Below are positions 18,391 to 26,339 of a stretch of DNA of 43,132 nucleotides, one piece after another (positions within the stretch are counted from its first letter, which is position 1; each line of letters starts with the position of its first letter). Source of the DNA: an uncultured Pseudomonadota bacterium. Lineage in GTDB: Bacteria > Pseudomonadota > Zetaproteobacteria > Mariprofundales > Mariprofundaceae. A model generated the notes under the pieces. It was not told where the DNA came from and did no database searches. It saw only the letters and a program-made list of their open reading frames with translations. The translations under genes were made by a program, and so were the position numbers. The DNA lies in the NCBI GenBank assembly GCA_913055645.1, contig CAJXLC010000016.1, positions 1 through 43,132 on the forward strand. The letters run 5' to 3'.

Positions 18391-18442
18391 TTGGCTTACC
18401 CCTGATTTGTTGGAAAATATAGAATAATCAGCGGTAAGCCAA
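18391..18442 (+). promoter_or_regulatory. long hairpin in the dprA-topA gap
   Basis: TTGGCTTACC (18391-18400), an unpaired C, then CTGAT pair with ATCAG, an unpaired C, then GGTAAGCCAA (18427-18442). That is 15 paired bases around a 20-base loop. No T run follows on either strand, so it does not look like a terminator. It ends 39 bases before the topA start and would lie in the topA leader RNA if transcription enters from upstream. Confidence 0.55.
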
Positions 18443-18481
18443 GCCGATAGTGCCATTTTCGAATGATACGGAGGCTGGTAA

Positions 18482-20746
18482 ATGAGCGCAGTGGTAGTCG
18501 TGGAATCGCCCGCAAAATCAAAAACAATTGAGAAATACTTGGGTAAAGGTTACAAAGTTCTCGCTTCCTATGGTCATATTCGTGCTTTTCCGAAAAAAGA
18601 TGGTTCTGTTGATCCAGATAACAATTTCGCACTCAAATATCAGGTCATTGAAGACAAAGAAAAGCGTATCAATGACATTCAAAAAGCCCTCAAACGCGCC
18701 GATGCATTAATCCTTGCCAGTGATTTGGATCGCGAGGGTGAAGCAATTGCTTGGCACGTGGCAGATGAATTACAATCACGTGGTGCCTTGAAAGGTAAAC
18801 AAGTTCAACGCATTACCTTCAATGAAATCACCAAAAAAGCCATTGATGCAGCCATGGCAAATCCATCAGAAGTCAACATGCCCTTGGTCGATGCCCAACA
18901 AGCGCGTAGTGCTTTGGATTATTTGGTTGGCTTTACCTTATCACCATTACTATGGCGCAAAATCCGTGGCGGTTTATCTGCAGGGCGTGTGCAATCGGTT
19001 GCATTGCGTCTGATTTGCGAACGCGAACAGCATATCCGCGATTTTAAACCCAAAGAATATTGGACAATTGAAGCTGCATGTGAATCAAAAAATGGTACAT
19101 TTGAATCACATTTAACAGCTATGGCTGGCAAGACTTTAAGCAAATTTGCCTTGCCTGATGGTGTATCCGCACGCGATGCAGCTCGCCAAGTTGAGCAAGG
19201 TAATTTTAGTATTGCTGATATTCAAAAGAAGCAGGCAAAACAACAACCTGCTGCACCGTTTATCACATCTAGCCTGCAAATGGATGCCTCACGAAAATTA
19301 GGTTTTACAGCACGTAAAACCATGCAAGTTGCCCAGAAACTATACGAAGGTATTGAGGTTGATGGTGAACCTGTTGGCCTGATTACCTATATGCGTACCG
19401 ATTCGATTGCATTATCTGATGATGCACTGGCAGATATGCGCTCTTATATTTCATCACGTTGGGGCAAGGATTATTTACCTGCCAAACCGCGTGTATTCAA
19501 ATCTAAGAGCAAGAATGCCCAAGAAGCACATGAAGCCATTCGTCCAACATCCACAGCCCGTACACCCGAAGCAATGCGCTCTGTATTGGATGCTGATGGT
19601 CATAAATTATACACACTAATTTGGAAACGTGCTTTAGCATCACAAATGTCACCTGCCATTCTTGATCAGGTACGTGTAGACATGGGCTCCGATGATTTAA
19701 CATTACGCGCCACAGGCTCCGTTCTGACCTTTGCAGGCTTCCGCACCTTATACATTGAAGGCACGGATGAACCCGCCAAAGATGATAAAGATCGCCTATT
19801 GCCAGCTATGGAAATTGGCGATGCTATTAATATTAAGTCTGTGAACCCCAAACAACATTTCACCGAACCCAAACCACGCTTTAGTGAAGCGACCTTGGTA
19901 AAAGAGCTTGAAGGGCATGGCATTGGTCGCCCATCCACCTATGCATCTATTTTGAATGTTTTGCGCACTCGCCAATATGTTGAGATGGACAAAAAACGTT
20001 TTGTGCCAACCGATGTCGGTGAAATTGTTAGCCGCTTTTTAACTACGTATTTTGCCGATATTGTGGAAACAGGCTTTACCGCAGACATTGAATCACAATT
20101 GGATGCTGTCGCACGTGGTGAGCGTGAATGGCGACCATTATTGCATGACTTTTGGACACCATTCAAAGCCCGCGTCGATGATACGATGGAGAATGTAAAA
20201 CGCTCCGATGTCACGCATGAAGAAACCGATGAAATTTGCACAGAATGCGGCAAACCCATGGCAATTAAATTAGGGCGTTATGGTAAGTTTTTGGCTTGTA
20301 CAGGTTATCCCGAATGCAAACAGGCACGCCCGCTTGATGGCAATGGCGAAGCTCCAGAGCCTGAAGTTTCCGATCAAAAGTGTGAAGAATGCGGCAAACC
20401 CATGCTTATCAAACAAGGGCGCTATGGCAAGTTCTTAGGCTGCTCGGCTTATCCAGAATGCAAAGGCATTCAGCCATTGGAAAAACCAAAGGATACAGGC
20501 ATTGCTTGTCCCGAATGCGGCAAAGGTACATTTTTAGAGAAAAAATCACGCCGTGGAAAGATTTTTTACTCATGCTCGAAATATCCCAAATGCAAAAAAG
20601 CATTGTGGAATAAACCTATTGATAAACCATGCCCCGAATGTGGTGCGGCTTATGTCACTGAAAAAGTCACCAAACGAAATGGTACGCAGCACGTCTGTGA
20701 TTCAGAAGTTTGCACATGGATTGAGCAAATCGAAGCGCCCGAATAA
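18482..20746 (+). CDS. topA: DNA topoisomerase I
   Basis: TopA relaxes negative supercoils. In the 754-residue type IA enzyme the TOPRIM acids are E8 (VVESPAKSKTIEKYL) and D81/D83/E85 (SDLDREGEAIAWH). GGLSAGRVQSVALRLICERE follows near 163-182. The active tyrosine is Y303 in ITYMRTDSIA. The tail has four zinc-ribbon units with paired Cys motifs (CTECGKP..., CEECGKP..., CPECGKG..., CPECGAA...). A GGAGG-type ribosome site precedes ATG 18482. The smg gene that often lies between dprA and topA is absent, and a long hairpin is there instead. Confidence 0.97.
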   Translation: MSAVVVVESPAKSKTIEKYLGKGYKVLASYGHIRAFPKKDGSVDPDNNFALKYQVIEDKEKRINDIQKALKRADALILASDLDREGEAIAWHVADELQSRGALKGKQVQRITFNEITKKAIDAAMANPSEVNMPLVDAQQARSALDYLVGFTLSPLLWRKIRGGLSAGRVQSVALRLICEREQHIRDFKPKEYWTIEAACESKNGTFESHLTAMAGKTLSKFALPDGVSARDAARQVEQGNFSIADIQKKQAKQQPAAPFITSSLQMDASRKLGFTARKTMQVAQKLYEGIEVDGEPVGLITYMRTDSIALSDDALADMRSYISSRWGKDYLPAKPRVFKSKSKNAQEAHEAIRPTSTARTPEAMRSVLDADGHKLYTLIWKRALASQMSPAILDQVRVDMGSDDLTLRATGSVLTFAGFRTLYIEGTDEPAKDDKDRLLPAMEIGDAINIKSVNPKQHFTEPKPRFSEATLVKELEGHGIGRPSTYASILNVLRTRQYVEMDKKRFVPTDVGEIVSRFLTTYFADIVETGFTADIESQLDAVARGEREWRPLLHDFWTPFKARVDDTMENVKRSDVTHEETDEICTECGKPMAIKLGRYGKFLACTGYPECKQARPLDGNGEAPEPEVSDQKCEECGKPMLIKQGRYGKFLGCSAYPECKGIQPLEKPKDTGIACPECGKGTFLEKKSRRGKIFYSCSKYPKCKKALWNKPIDKPCPECGAAYVTEKVTKRNGTQHVCDSEVCTWIEQIEAPE

Positions 20747-20748
20747 AT

Positions 20749-21222
20749 ATGGAGGCATGCACATACCGTTTGGGAACGATTGATGACATTGATCCGGTTT
20801 TCGAGCTAAATGCGCAATTATTTGCAGAAAAATGGTCAAAACAATCATTTTTAGATGTCATGCAATCAGGTTTTGACTTATATGTATGCGAATCGCATGT
20901 GTGTGAATCAGACCAGAAAATCGCAGGTTATATCTTAAGTCAGAATATACTGGATGAGGTACACATCATGCAGGTCGCTGTGTCCCCAGATTATCAACGC
21001 CAAGGCATTGCCAAGGCACTTAGTATGCGACTACTCGCCGATAAACACGGCTATGCACTCGCCTTACTCGAAGTCCGCGCCTCAAATATAGCTGCCCAAA
21101 AGCTTTATAAGCAATTGGATTTCACCGAAGTTGGTTGCCGTAAAGCCTATTATGTTCCTGAAATAAAAGGGCAGCCACGTGAAGATGCGATTCTTATGCA
21201 ACGAACACTCAACACGCTATGA
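20749..21222 (+). CDS. rimI: ribosomal protein bS18 alanine N-acetyltransferase
   Basis: The 157-residue GNAT protein has the RimI signatures: the acetyl-CoA loop VAVSPDYQRQGIAKAL (~residues 76-91), LLEVRASNIAAQKLYKQLDF (~104-123) and a late YYVPE. RimI acetylates the N-terminus of bS18. The extra segment CESHVCESDQKIAGY around residue 50 is slightly longer than usual. It starts two bases after the topA stop and overlaps the next gene as ATGA (21219-21222). RimI is often encoded beside tsaB; here tsaB is about 5 kb away on the other strand, so the GNAT assignment rests on sequence alone. Confidence 0.85.
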   Translation: MEACTYRLGTIDDIDPVFELNAQLFAEKWSKQSFLDVMQSGFDLYVCESHVCESDQKIAGYILSQNILDEVHIMQVAVSPDYQRQGIAKALSMRLLADKHGYALALLEVRASNIAAQKLYKQLDFTEVGCRKAYYVPEIKGQPREDAILMQRTLNTL

Positions 21223-21899
21223 GCAATTGGGAAGATACGCTAGTCGGCTTGATGGCTGCTTGGTTGTTGCTAGCTGGTGTGGCTTATATTTCACATCGCC
21301 AACAGTTCGGACTTTCACGAAATATGCTCATTGCCTCCATTCGTGGACCTATTCAATTGTTAGCATTGGCATTTGTATTGCATTGGATATTCGATATATC
21401 ATCACACTGGGCGCAAGCAGGCATTATTTTATTCTTTTGTATACTGGCAGCACAAACATCATCAACCCATCACAGCAAACATAAGAAACAAGCCTGGGTT
21501 GCCACGACCATCGGTTTAAGCTGCGCCTGTTTAGTCACGTTGCCATGGCTAGTCTTTGCTGGTGTGATTGATAGTGATACCCGCACCCTCATTCCCCTAG
21601 GCAGTATGATTGCCGCCAATGGCATGAATGCCGTATCTATTATGTTTGAACGGCTTAGTTCAGGTGCGAATGTCGGCAAAGGCATGTCCACCGCCTTAAT
21701 TCCAACCATTGATACCCTACGTGTGGTCGGTTTGGTACATATGCCAGGCATTTTTGTCGGTATGATTTTGGCAGGAAGTTCACCGCTTGCCGCCGCATCT
21801 GCACAATTGATTGTATTGTATATGATTGTCGCTTCCAGCTTTTCGGCATGTGCAGTGAGCTTTTTAATGATGAAATATTTTGATAAAACACATCCCTAA
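21219..21899 (+). CDS. fetB: FetB-like ABC transporter permease (UPF0014)
   Basis: The 226-residue polytopic protein matches the FetB/YbbM family. It has IRGPIQLLALAFVLHWIF near the start, then LIPLGSMIAANGMNAVSIMFERL (~120-142). It continues with ALIPTIDTLRVVGLVHMPGIFVGMILAGSSPLAAASAQL, including the family's MPG-MILAGxxPL stretch. In E. coli FetAB is linked to iron export and oxidative stress resistance. The usual ATPase partner FetA is not adjacent, so this is an orphan permease here. It is translationally coupled to rimI, and its 3' side ends at a long palindrome. Confidence 0.85.
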   Translation: MSNWEDTLVGLMAAWLLLAGVAYISHRQQFGLSRNMLIASIRGPIQLLALAFVLHWIFDISSHWAQAGIILFFCILAAQTSSTHHSKHKKQAWVATTIGLSCACLVTLPWLVFAGVIDSDTRTLIPLGSMIAANGMNAVSIMFERLSSGANVGKGMSTALIPTIDTLRVVGLVHMPGIFVGMILAGSSPLAAASAQLIVLYMIVASSFSACAVSFLMMKYFDKTHP

Positions 21900-21936
21900 A
21901 CCTTACTTTAAAGAGGCAACTCTTTTGTTGTCATTT

Positions 21937-22058
21937 GTAACTGTTCAGATTGCCGCTGATTGACCCAAGATCAAGGCGAAAAAGCGCAGCGTACTTCCTG
22001 TACGTGAGCATTTTTCAACGCAGAGTTTGAGTCAATCAGTGGTCAGCTGAATAGTTAC
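21937..22058. repeat. 122-base palindromic element between convergent genes
   Basis: The element starts GTAACTGTTCAG and ends CTGAATAGTTAC, complementary at 11 of 12 bases. Inside, CTGATTGACCCAA pairs with the complement of TTGAGTCAATCAG. The centre is GAAAAAGCGCAGCGTAC-TTCCT-GTACGTGAGCATTTTTC. The mirror axis is at about 21997, so the arms are symmetrical over the full length. It fills the gap between fetB and the DUF992 gene, which converge. It shows no open frame and differs from the element at 6653. It may be a non-autonomous mobile element and may also act as a two-way terminator. Confidence 0.72.
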
Positions 22059-22068
22059 TGTCACTTTA

Positions 22069-22563
22069 TCATTTATTATCGGCTTCTAGATATAAATAAC
22101 TAAGTCCAGCAGCAGCTCCTGTGCCACTTCCTGTAACCTGAGTAGGCTGTAAGGAAATACTTTTATCATCTTTTCCAATCGGTACTGAATTGCCAGCAGT
22201 AAAACCCAAGGTTGCACTGCCAGAGGCTCCAGAATATTTGCCCGCCAACTGGTGTTTCCCTTGTGAAAAATCTCTAGCAAGCACAGAATAAATAATATTT
22301 TCATGTTTCCCAAAACCTATATCTATACCGAATTTGATACCTGTTTCACCTTTATAGTGTTCCACAAAACGCTTATCTTGAGAGACAAATTCGCAACGAA
22401 TCTCTTTGCTCGAATGAATGAGTAAATTCAAACCTGTGTGTGGTAAAACTTTACACTTTAACGTACCAATGATGTGTTTCGGAACCTCAGTATGAGCAGC
22501 AAGTGCATACCAAGGGGAAATAAGCAATATAAATACATACAATCCGGTCATCAGTCGATTCAT
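22069..22563 (-). CDS. secreted DUF992-family protein
   Basis: The 164-residue product has a signal peptide (hydrophobic ~8-20, likely cleavage after ALA at ~22) and GGAGG 5 bases before ATG 22563. The mature part matches my memory of DUF992: GTLKCKVLPHTGLNLLIHSSKEIRCEF, GIKFGIDIGFGKH, LAGKYSGASGSATLGFTAGN, and a closing block with SISLQPTQVTGSGTGAAAGLSYL. It has two cysteines (CKV and RCEF) that could form a disulfide in the periplasm. The function is unknown. I recall the family mainly from alphaproteobacteria. The gene stands alone, convergent with fetB. Confidence 0.72.
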   Translation of the reverse strand: MNRLMTGLYVFILLISPWYALAAHTEVPKHIIGTLKCKVLPHTGLNLLIHSSKEIRCEFVSQDKRFVEHYKGETGIKFGIDIGFGKHENIIYSVLARDFSQGKHQLAGKYSGASGSATLGFTAGNSVPIGKDDKSISLQPTQVTGSGTGAAAGLSYLYLEADNK

Positions 22564-22669
22564 ATGCCCTCCTTGATTCTAAACGCTTGGCTAACATCAA
22601 CCTTCGAGTAGTCGTTAGAAATAACAAAATATTTCTCATCGACATATAACTATCATAGACCTTATGCAA

Positions 22670-23905
22670 TCAATCGGTAGTTTTATTTTTGGCTGCAATC
22701 CAGCGTGACATAAATTCTGTGCTACGGTGATGATGGTGATTGAGCATTTGCCCTGTAAAATTATTCTGCCTATGCCGCTCTAAATCTTTCATCACCTGCT
22801 GCACACGCTCCAGCAATGCTTGCCCATTATTAGTTGGCTCAAAAAGCGATTCCAAAATCGCTGTGCCACGATGTTGTGCCTCGTTCCATGCACGCTCATC
22901 TTGATATAAAGCAACCGCTGCATCAGCAAATCCTTGTGCATCATCGGCAATACTACCACCCCATGGCAATCCACCTGTCATACCTTCTACTCCCACCAAT
23001 GTTGCCACACTTGGTGTGCCTGTAAGCATGGCATCAGCAAGCTTAGTTTTAATGCCTGCACCAAAACGCAGCGGTGCAAGATTAACACGCGCTTGTTGCA
23101 TCACCTCATGCACATCCTCTGCTCGACCTTTGATAAGAAAACCTTCTTTGGCATTGTGCAATGCTGTGGCTTTGGGTGGTGCATAGGCACCATAAATATG
23201 TAATTCAGCTTTGGGAATCTGCTTACGAATGAGCGGCCAGATCTCTTGTTTTAGCCAGAGCACCGCATCCCAGTTTGGGGCATGTCGAAAGTTGCCAATG
23301 CTGATAAAATGTTCCCGCTCTGTAAAACGTGGTATCTGTGCCTTCAATGGCTGCAGCATAAATGGGCACAAATGCAATATATGTTTGGAAATATGAAAAT
23401 ACTTATCCAACACCTCACACTCATAATCTGAAATCAATAACGATATATCCGAGCGATAAATTGCTGCAATTTCACGCAAGGCAATATCGCTATATAAATC
23501 TTCCTTATCAGGCTCCAAAGCAACAGCATGGGTACGTTTTGTTTGTTGCTGTCGCGCCTCACGCAAACAATGCAAATCAATGGTTTCCAATATTCGCAAT
23601 GCTTGCGGGCAATGCTTGGCAACACGCCAGCCAAATTGCTCCTCCATCACAAAACGGTCAAAAAGCACGATGTTTGGGTTCATTTTAGCAATAAAACCAT
23701 CAAAACTACTGCTATTTACGACAATTTCTGATGTTTTGATACCCAAAGCACTCAAATCTTCTGAATAGTCTGTCGCCTGTGCAGGGCTAGCCATATGCAC
23801 AGACCAACCTTGTACTAGAAACAATCGAATCAATTCCATCATTCTCGCACCCGACCCTGTGGACTTGGGTTCAGGTAAGACATACGCAATAATCAAAACC
23901 TGCAT
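22670..23905 (-). CDS. glycosyltransferase, GT4-like (GT-B fold)
   Basis: The 411-residue protein opens MQVLIIAYVLPEPKSTGSGARMMEL, the glycine-rich N-domain loop of GT-B transferases. Its C-domain has FISIGNFRHAPNWDAVLWL, LHIYGAYAP, GRAEDVHEVMQQARVNLAPLRFGAGIKTKLADAM and GTPSVATLVGVEG. The FGAGIKTK...A segment corresponds to the family's nucleotide-sugar phosphate-binding helix. Donor and acceptor cannot be told. It starts 5 bases after the ybeD stop, so the two are probably co-transcribed. No other polysaccharide genes adjoin it, though galU in this window supplies UDP-glucose. Confidence 0.85.
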   Translation of the reverse strand: MQVLIIAYVLPEPKSTGSGARMMELIRLFLVQGWSVHMASPAQATDYSEDLSALGIKTSEIVVNSSSFDGFIAKMNPNIVLFDRFVMEEQFGWRVAKHCPQALRILETIDLHCLREARQQQTKRTHAVALEPDKEDLYSDIALREIAAIYRSDISLLISDYECEVLDKYFHISKHILHLCPFMLQPLKAQIPRFTEREHFISIGNFRHAPNWDAVLWLKQEIWPLIRKQIPKAELHIYGAYAPPKATALHNAKEGFLIKGRAEDVHEVMQQARVNLAPLRFGAGIKTKLADAMLTGTPSVATLVGVEGMTGGLPWGGSIADDAQGFADAAVALYQDERAWNEAQHRGTAILESLFEPTNNGQALLERVQQVMKDLERHRQNNFTGQMLNHHHHRSTEFMSRWIAAKNKTTD

Positions 23906-23910
23906 GGCTT

Positions 23911-24177
23911 TTAGAGCACCATTTTTACATCATCATGCGCCGAAAGTTCACGATAAAGATTATCCAACTGCTCTTGACTATTGGCCTGAAATGTAATGGT
24001 TACGGAAAGATATTTGCCTGTTTTACTTGGGCGGGTTGTGACGCTGCCTTCACCAAGATTCGGGATATGTTTGCGTGCGACCATCACCATAGATGTTTCA
24101 AATGTGTCCGATTGCAGACCCATGATTTTAATGGGGAACTGGCATGGGAAGGTAAGTAATGATTCGTTATCTTTCAT
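23911..24177 (-). CDS. ybeD: YbeD/DUF493 family protein
   Basis: From ATG 24177 the product is 88 aa, one residue longer than E. coli YbeD, and aligns end to end. It has LTFPCQFPIKIMG at the start, SVTTRPSKTGKYLSVTITFQA in the middle and LYRELSAHDDVKMVL at the end. The frame extends upstream to 24213, but the family length argues for 24177. YbeD is a small ACT-like-fold protein of unknown role, usually beside lipB; here the partner is a glycosyltransferase instead. Confidence 0.88.
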   Translation of the reverse strand: MKDNESLLTFPCQFPIKIMGLQSDTFETSMVMVARKHIPNLGEGSVTTRPSKTGKYLSVTITFQANSQEQLDNLYRELSAHDDVKMVL

Positions 24178-24216
24178 AATCCACAATGCTAACACGCTTA
24201 TTTTGCACTGCACGCA

Positions 24217-24231
24217 AGCAGTAAAACTGCT
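24217..24231. promoter_or_regulatory. small inverted repeat in the ybeD/cupin divergent gap
   Basis: AGCAGT-AAA-ACTGCT is a perfect 6-base inverted repeat, with looser symmetry outward (GCACGC / GCTTTGC). It is central in the 95-base divergent gap and could be an operator or the start of a leader hairpin. It is short enough to be chance. Confidence 0.3.
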
Positions 24232-24272
24232 ACGCTTTGCGGTCGAACATGATTTTCGGTGGGGAACAATTT

Positions 24273-25181
24273 ATGAACACATTAAACACGACATGGAAAA
24301 AACAAGTTATAAATTGGGAGTATTCCTCAGCCGCCACACCCAATTTAAACCATGTGCCTGTTCAGCCTTTCCCTGCATCCTTGCATGAACAGGGAGAAAC
24401 GCGTGTCATTGAACTTAATATTGCCGATGTTCTTGGTACAGCATATGCCGCCACATCACCAAGTTTACTGGCTAACTACATCCGTATTTGCCTCAATGAA
24501 TCCATTAACACACAAGCCAGTGCCACATCCGAAGTATTTTTTGTGATGCGCGGCTCAGGTCGCACCATCTGCGATGACGGCATCATTACATGGAAGAAGG
24601 GCGATACCTTCACCATGCCTAGTAATCAAGGGCTATGCCATGAGGCTGATAGTGATACTGCCTTATACTGGACACACGATGCCCCTTTGTTGCAATACCT
24701 AGGTGTTTCGCCAACAGAAGCACGTTTCAAACCTGCTTTTTATGATGGGGATGCTATATTCAATGAAGTTAATGGCATGCGTGATATTGCCCTAAGTGAA
24801 GGGCGCAACCGTATTGGTATGATTTTAGGTAATCGGGACTGCATAGAGACCAAAACCATTAGCCCCAGTATGTGGTCATTGTTCAACCTTTTACCTGCTG
24901 GCGAAGTCCAGAAGCCTCACCGTCATCAATCTGTCGCGCTTGATTTGGCAGTGTCTTCTGGTGCTAACACCTATACGTTAATCGGCAAAGAAGTGGATAG
25001 TGATGGTAATATCATTCATCCAATCAAAGCTGATTGGGCAACCAATACCGTATTTATCACACCGCCAGGTTGGTGGCACTCTCACCACAATGAGTCCGAT
25101 GAAGATGCTTATGTATTCCCCGTACAAGATGCTGGGCTACACACCTATTTACGCACACTTGATATTCAATTCGTAAAATAA
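24273..25181 (+). CDS. double-cupin protein, gentisate 1,2-dioxygenase-like
   Basis: ATG 24273 follows GGTGGGG by 8 bases; the frame extends back to 24237 without support. The 302-residue product has two cupin domains. The first (~70-145) has SEVFFVMRGSGRTICDDG and WKKGDTFTMPSNQGLCHEADSD. The second (~210-295) has AGEVQKPHRHQSVALDLAV with a candidate HxH metal pair, and FITPPGWWHSHHNESDEDAY. This two-cupin layout is that of ring-cleaving gentisate or hydroxynaphthoate dioxygenases. No aromatic pathway genes are nearby, so the substrate is open. An iron-binding role is inferred from the histidines. Confidence 0.72.
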   Translation: MNTLNTTWKKQVINWEYSSAATPNLNHVPVQPFPASLHEQGETRVIELNIADVLGTAYAATSPSLLANYIRICLNESINTQASATSEVFFVMRGSGRTICDDGIITWKKGDTFTMPSNQGLCHEADSDTALYWTHDAPLLQYLGVSPTEARFKPAFYDGDAIFNEVNGMRDIALSEGRNRIGMILGNRDCIETKTISPSMWSLFNLLPAGEVQKPHRHQSVALDLAVSSGANTYTLIGKEVDSDGNIIHPIKADWATNTVFITPPGWWHSHHNESDEDAYVFPVQDAGLHTYLRTLDIQFVK

Positions 25182-25263
25182 TTCTGCATCTCGCCTTGCA
25201 ACGCATGCCAAGCACGCACAATCCGGTAAAGTAGTTATGGTGAAATTATTGACCTTCAACTAA

Positions 25264-25310
25264 GGAAGTGCTGATTAAAGCTGTCATCTCGATAGAAGTG
25301 GCGATATCTA
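25264..25310 (+). repeat. half copy of the 6653-6780 element
   Basis: GGAAGTGCTGATTAAAGC (25264-25281) followed by TGTCATCTCGA, then GAAGTGGCGATATCTA, repeats the left arm of the element at 6653-6780 almost base for base (GTGCTGATTAAAGCTGTCAT is identical). The right arm is missing. The GGAA start matches the complement of the far end of the full copy, which supports the terminal boundary. Confidence 0.65.
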
Positions 25311-25398
25311 TTTATCAACATATGAAGAACATCTGCTTGCACATCCTAGCTTCCCGTCTCATGCTTCACCCTGAACAGTCGTTATGAGGAGTTTCTCT

Positions 25399-25863
25399 AT
25401 GTTACATCGTTTGCTCATTTTACTCTGCCTTTTTTCTTTTTCAGCATGTGGTCTGATGCATAAACCTGAAGCCGCTAAGAGCCAACAAACAAATGCTGCC
25501 AAACAACAGCCTCAGAGCGGCCTTAAAAATGCCAAGCCTGTCATTGTGATGGTGCCTGAATTTGATGATATTCCTGTACCATCCAAGTTATCACGTGATG
25601 TAGACCGAAGTTTTATATATGAAGCACCCGGTGTAACCATGGGCGTGATTACCTATAGTGGCTATGTAAAAGGCGATAGCCTTGCCAAATTTTTCCGCAA
25701 TGAAATGCCCAAGTATGAATGGCAGTTTCTAAATGCTTTTAGTGAAGGCGATAAATATTTAATCAGTTTTATTAAAAGTGACAAATCTTGCATGATTAGT
25801 GTTGAAGAAAGCACCCTCTCCACCCGTGTCACCATCAAGGTTGGACCAACACAGGGGCATTAA
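25399..25863 (+). CDS. predicted lipoprotein of unknown function
   Basis: GAGGAG (25386-25391) lies 7 bases before ATG 25399, which gives 154 aa; the upstream ATG 25384 would contain the ribosome site. The N-terminus MLHRLLILLCLFSFSACG is a lipoprotein signal with lipobox S-A-Cys at residue 17, so Lgt should act on it. A Gln/Ala/Lys-rich linker follows, then a folded part. That part contains IPVPSKLSRDVDRSFIYEAPG, GVITYSGYVKGDSLAKFFRNEMPKYEW and DKSCMISVEES. I recall similar small lipoproteins in deltaproteobacteria but cannot name the family. The stop overlaps the stop of the convergent phosphatase gene by 3 bases. Confidence 0.8.
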   Translation: MLHRLLILLCLFSFSACGLMHKPEAAKSQQTNAAKQQPQSGLKNAKPVIVMVPEFDDIPVPSKLSRDVDRSFIYEAPGVTMGVITYSGYVKGDSLAKFFRNEMPKYEWQFLNAFSEGDKYLISFIKSDKSCMISVEESTLSTRVTIKVGPTQGH

Positions 25864-26339
25864 TCGTTCTGTTGTAGTAAATAGTCCAACATATAATCGG
25901 CATTATTACATAGCATCGCATAGGCATCTTCAAAGCCATCTGCACCACCATAATACGGGTCGGGAACATCCAAGATTGTAGAGGAGTCTGTCTCAAACTG
26001 ACGCATCATGAACAAACGATTCTCAGGCACACCCATCGCCAATAAGTTTGTGCGATTATCATCATCCATGGCAACGAACCAATCCCAATCATTCACCTTA
26101 TTGGCAGTAATTTGCTGAGCACGATGCTGACTTAAATCCAAGCCGTGTTGTGCTGCGGTTTGTACAGAACGCACATCCGCAGGGCCGCCTACATGCCAAT
26201 CGCCTGTACCCGCTGAAGCAAATATAAATTGATGACTTATACCCTTTTTTTCTGCCTGACCGTGCACAATAATTTCTGCCAAGGGTGAGCGACAAATATT
26301 GCCCAAACACACAAAAAGCACGCGCATCGGCTTAGACAT
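25860..26339 (-). CDS. low-molecular-weight protein-tyrosine phosphatase
   Basis: The 159-residue protein has the LMW-PTP P-loop C-x5-R-S as VCLGNICRSPLAE near residues 10-22. The general-acid loop is VPDPYYGG, with the DPYY form usual for this class, near residues ~127-134. ATG 26339 overlaps the tsaB stop by 8 bases; ATG at residue 5 is possible. Such enzymes often counteract tyrosine kinases of exopolysaccharide export, and galU lies two genes upstream, but no kinase is seen here. It could also act on arginine or small phosphates. Confidence 0.92.
   Translation of the reverse strand: MSKPMRVLFVCLGNICRSPLAEIIVHGQAEKKGISHQFIFASAGTGDWHVGGPADVRSVQTAAQHGLDLSQHRAQQITANKVNDWDWFVAMDDDNRTNLLAMGVPENRLFMMRQFETDSSTILDVPDPYYGGADGFEDAYAMLCNNADYMLDYLLQQND

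Noticed and set aside
22700-22760. Run of four histidines in the glycosyltransferase tail
   Set aside because: It is a natural low-complexity stretch in a poorly conserved tail; no metal site can be argued.
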